Below are positions 50,620 through 53,693 of a stretch of DNA of 53,693 nucleotides, piece by piece. A model generated the notes under the pieces. That model was not told the origin of the DNA, searched no databases, and saw only the letters and a program-made list of their open reading frames with translations. Each line of letters opens with the position of its first letter. Within the stretch, counting starts at the first letter, position 1. This DNA comes from Hymenoscyphus infarciens. Taxonomy: Eukaryota; Ascomycota; Leotiomycetes; Helotiales; Helotiaceae. A program made the position numbers and the translations under genes. The stretch lies in the NCBI GenBank assembly GCA_001414345.1, contig LLCB01000363.1, positions 1-53,693 of the forward strand, written 5' to 3'.

Positions 50620-50755
50620 GAGAGACTAGCTTACTAGAAAAGGACTAGCTTACTTAGAAAGGACTAGCTTACTTAGAAAGGACTGACTTACTTAGAAAGG
50701 ACTAGCTTACTTACCTTACTTACCTTACTTAGAAAGGACTAGCTTACCTAGATAC
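50620..50755 (-). repeat. 19-bp tandem array, AGAAAGGACTAGCTTACTT
   Basis: GACTAGCTTACTTAGAAAG units start at 50624, 50643, 50662, 50681 and 50700 (period 19). A short CTTACTTAC insertion and one more copy near 50737 follow. It has the reverse-orientation AGCTTAC core. Confidence 0.9.
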
Positions 50756-52549
50756 TCGATAACCTTATAAACATAGAATAATCCTTTATAATAGTAACTA
50801 GGTAACCTTTTTAATAGCTATCTTTTAGCTCTAACTCTCTTTAACAACGATTTATAGATAAACTTATATTATCTCTTATATTATTATCCTCTAACACTCT
50901 TAAATAAACTACTTCTTCTCTTACTATAGTTTTACCTTTATAATTACTTACTACTCTTAATTATTCTCTTATATAGAGCTTATAACTACTCTCTTTTTTA
51001 AACGCTTATTATCTTTATTACTATCTTAATTTACTATCTATTATTATATATTAAACGCTCTCTTCTATTTACTTCTACTAATAACATAATAAAATTAATT
51101 CTAAGACAACTACCTAAAAGAAGTGTAGATATCTTAAGAGGAATTAGACCTTATTTAAAGGATAAGAAAGGTAATCTTTAATTTATTATTCTATTAAAAG
51201 AAGTAAAGGTAAAGAAGAGGATAAGGAATTAAACAAAAATACTAAGAGAGACGAAGAGGCTATTATAAAGTAAGATATTATATAGGTTATTATTTAATAG
51301 GACTAATTAATAAGTGACTAAGCTAGAGTACTAACTATAGAGGAATTATAAACTAATAGATAAAGGAAGTTAAATAGTATTCTTCTTTTAAACCTAATAT
51401 AGAAGAGTATTACTTTAATTAACCTTTTTATAAAATAAAAGAGTAATATCTTTCGATTTTTCTAAAAAACTAGCTATCTTAATAAAGCCTATACTTTTAA
51501 TAATGTCTAGTAGGATCTACTCTAGAATATAGGCTTCTATAATCATAGCTTTAATAAAAACCTAAATTAGACTCTTAATAAGATTATAAAACTAGCTTTT
51601 AAAAATGCTAAATCTAAACTTATTACTAAAAGGCTAGTACGTTTATAGAAGTAGAAGAATAAAGCGCTAATTTAAGCCGAGTATATAGATAGGTAGTTAG
51701 AGGATATAAGAAGTAAGGAAGTTATTATTAGGAAGTTTAAAAGGTCTACTAAGAAGAAGGTTATCTTAGGAATAATAATCTTATTAGAGGCTATAAGACT
51801 ATATATTATAGATAGCTAGAAGAAGAAGATTATAGAGATTCTAAGTCTTAGAAAGTATATATAGCTAGAGCTAGGGCTAGAGCCTAAGATAGCTAGTAAG
51901 TTAGAAGTTTCTAAATCTAACCTTTTAATACTAATATTATTCTTATAAGCCTATTAGCTTCTAAATCATAAAGTAAAAATACGTTACTATTAGGTAGCTA
52001 GTAAATAGAGTTAAGTAAGACCGACTTTAGTAAAATCGTAAGTAATTTTCTTTTAGTATCTAATAATTTAAGTAATAGGCTAATATTAAATAGAAGGACC
52101 TTTTTCTAGTAATACTACTAAGGTTAATAAAATATAGTTATTAATAGTAGTAAGGTATAATATAAGTACTTATTAGCTATTTACTATACTATTACCTCTC
52201 TTAGTTAGTATTTAAAGGTAATATTAATAGTTTATTTTATCTAAACTTTATAAAAGATAGAGAAATACATTTTCCTATGTTTTCTAGTACTTTAGTTTTT
52301 TATATATATAAATATACTATAACTACTATAGGTGTAAAGTAAGTACTAGTAGTAGTGGAATATACTCTACTAGAGAACGTAGGCTACTTACTAACGACTT
52401 TTAACTTAGTTTCTACGACTTAAAGTAGGAGGTTTAAAGTAATAGTCTAGGCTTTCGATTTACCTAGTTTAATAACGCTATTTATAGCGTTCTTAGTATA
52501 TAATTTAGTAGGAAGTTGCTAGCTTATAAGTTCTAACACCCTCCTCTTA

Positions 52550-52870
52550 GAATCTAAGCTTACCTCTCTCTTAGTAGCTTATCTATTATTTCTATGCTTA
52601 CCTCCTCTTAGTAGCTTACCTATTAATTCTAAGCTTACCTCCCTCTTAGTAGCTTACCTATTAATTCTAAGCTTACCTCTCTCTTAGTAGCTTACCTATT
52701 AATTCCACGCTTACCTTCCCCTTAGTAGCTTATATATTAATTCTAATCTTATTTCTACCTCTTAAATCGAAAGGTTCTAAGCTTATCTCTCTCTCGATAG
52801 CTTACTTATTAATTTTAATCTTATTTCTACCTCTTAAATCTAAAGCTTTTAAGCTTATCTCTCTCTTAAT
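52550..52870 (-). repeat. 38-bp tandem array, about 5 regular copies
   Basis: GCTTACCT anchors at 52558, 52596, 52633, 52671 and 52709 give a 37- to 38-base period. The unit is TTCTAAGCTTACCTC then TCTTAGTAGCTTACCTATTAA. Longer degenerate units continue to about 52870. Confidence 0.9.
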
Positions 52871-52944
52871 AGCTTATCTTCTCTAATAGATAACGGCTTA
52901 TTACGTTATAGCGTACTTTTTATTATAATAGCAGTATATATATA

Positions 52945-53049
52945 ATAGAGGCGTATATAAGCTATAGATTTATATATGTCCTTTATACTAAAGAAGCTAT
53001 GTAAAGGTAATGTCTTTATTAAAAGCACGGCCTTAAGAAAGATAGGAAA
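52945..53049 (-). repeat. Right inverted repeat of the AT-rich domain
   Basis: Reverse-complement partner of 14937-15041. It is more RIP-mutated than the left copy: CCACAGCCC on the left corresponds to CTATAGCTT here. The base outside the repeat is not followed by any sequence that duplicates the left flank. Confidence 0.85.
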
Positions 53050-53358
53050 CACCTCTAGTATATATTCTATAGCTCTCTAGAAGCCTTCTTAGGCTACGTT
53101 ATAAGTTACGGATAAGATATAATATAGCTAGAAACCCTGATATAGGACTCGCCGCAGAGCTAGAGGCTATATAGAGTCGGCGTTTTAGAAGCTATAATAT
53201 ATATAATATTTAAGCAAAATAAGCTTAGAGATATAAAGACTTAACACCTATACGTAGTATATTCTACGAACCTATAGTAGTTCTATTCTAGCTCTAGAGC
53301 TAGCTATATTTAAGTTAAAAAAGCGACGTAGCTAACTTTTTCTTTAATCTAAATATAT
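53050..53358. other. AT-rich flank outside the right inverted repeat
   Basis: Still AT-rich, with a slightly GC-richer pocket at 53134-53182 (GGACTCGCCGCAGAGC). No gene is seen. The RIP-affected region clearly continues past the inverted repeat. Confidence 0.5.
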
Positions 53359-53693
53359 TTTACATAGTTCTACTACTTAAAGCTATAGTTATACTTTTTA
53401 AAATATACTTATTTCTAGCTTTTACGTAGTTCTACTACTTAAAGTTATATATTTCTAGCTTTTACGTAGTTCTACTACTTAAAATATACTGATTTCTAGC
53501 TTTTACGTAGTTCTACTACTTAAAGTTATATATTTCTAGCTTTTACGTAGTTATACTACTTAAAGTTACTTATTTCTAGATTTTACGTAGTTCTACTACT
53601 TAAAGTTATAGTTATACTATTTAAAATATACTTATTTATAGCTTTTACGTAGTTCTACTACTTAAAGTTATATATTTATAGCTTTTACGTAGT
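53359..53693 (+). repeat. 40-bp tandem array running off the window end
   Basis: The anchor TTTTACGTAGT (first copy TTTTACATAGT) occurs at 53359, 53420, 53460, 53501, 53541, 53581, 53643 and 53683. Most spacings are 40-41; two are 61-62, where an extra TATAGTTATAC block is present. Each unit contains TTCTACTACTTAAAGTTATA. It has no GTAAGCT core. Confidence 0.92.

Larger units (their letters stand above)
14937..53049. mobile_element. 38-kb AT-rich RIP domain with inverted ends
   Basis: About 38.1 kb without any long open frame. CA and TG are nearly absent throughout (none in 15301-15350, 18001-18060 or 31021-31080), so ATG codons and genes are erased. It is bounded by inverted repeats of about 105 bp. 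I see no target-site duplication, and RIP-mutated sequence continues beyond the right end. It may therefore be one large degraded element, or a compound of many elements whose outer copies happen to face each other. Nested inside are a Harbinger-like element and many tandem arrays. No transposase or other protein can be read. Confidence 0.45.

Noticed and set aside
14937..53049. Calling the AT block a Starship or Maverick
   Set aside because: No captain recombinase, integrase, polymerase or capsid sequence can be read, and no target duplication was found. Only the inverted ends and size are suggestive.

Overview
This looks like a nuclear chromosome segment from a filamentous ascomycete (Pezizomycotina). 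Genes carry short introns (50-87 bp) with GT/AG ends and CTRAC- or TACTAAC-like branch points. Repeats show the mark of repeat-induced point mutation (RIP): CA and TG dinucleotides are almost absent and TA is in excess. AT-isochore genomes of this kind are common in Leotiomycetes and some Dothideomycetes; I cannot place it closer than that.

Layout. (1) 1-530 is the end of an AT-rich repeat block, closed by a 19-bp tandem repeat and a perfect 19-bp-stem hairpin. (2) 530-5200 has ordinary base composition but no gene I can support. (3) 5200-6410 is a small nest of mobile DNA: a tRNA-like head, two 166-bp repeat copies, and a 285-bp Harbinger-type MITE inserted in the first copy with a TAA target duplication. 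The second copy preserves the empty site. (4) 6563-13450 is a gene island with two intact genes transcribed divergently: phosphoketolase (xfp, minus strand, 2 exons, 814 aa) and the membrane-bound O-acyltransferase GUP1 (plus strand, 5 exons, about 634 aa). GUP1 has an upstream ORF whose stop codon overlaps its start (ATGA). (5) 13611-14935 holds a weak small ORF and a minus-strand C2H2 zinc-finger gene broken by a one-base frameshift. (6) 14937-53693 is a gene-free, RIP-saturated AT block. Diverged inverted repeats of about 105 bp lie at 14937-15041 and 52945-53049. Inside are a 3.36-kb element with the same Harbinger-type termini (46415-49774, TSD TTA) and many tandem arrays (periods 19, 38, 40, 61, 70/79, 84 and 180 bp). 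Many of these arrays share a GTAAGCT/AGCTTAC core in either orientation.

Function. Phosphoketolase would split xylulose-5-phosphate (and possibly fructose-6-phosphate) to acetyl phosphate. GUP1 acts in the ER on GPI-anchor lipid remodelling. They share an intergenic region of about 1.9 kb but no obvious pathway. No acetate kinase gene, the usual partner of fungal phosphoketolase, is in the window. The most notable material is the mobile DNA: a precise MITE insertion with its empty site, a larger relative, and a 38-kb RIP domain with inverted ends that begins about 57 bp upstream of the zinc-finger start codon.
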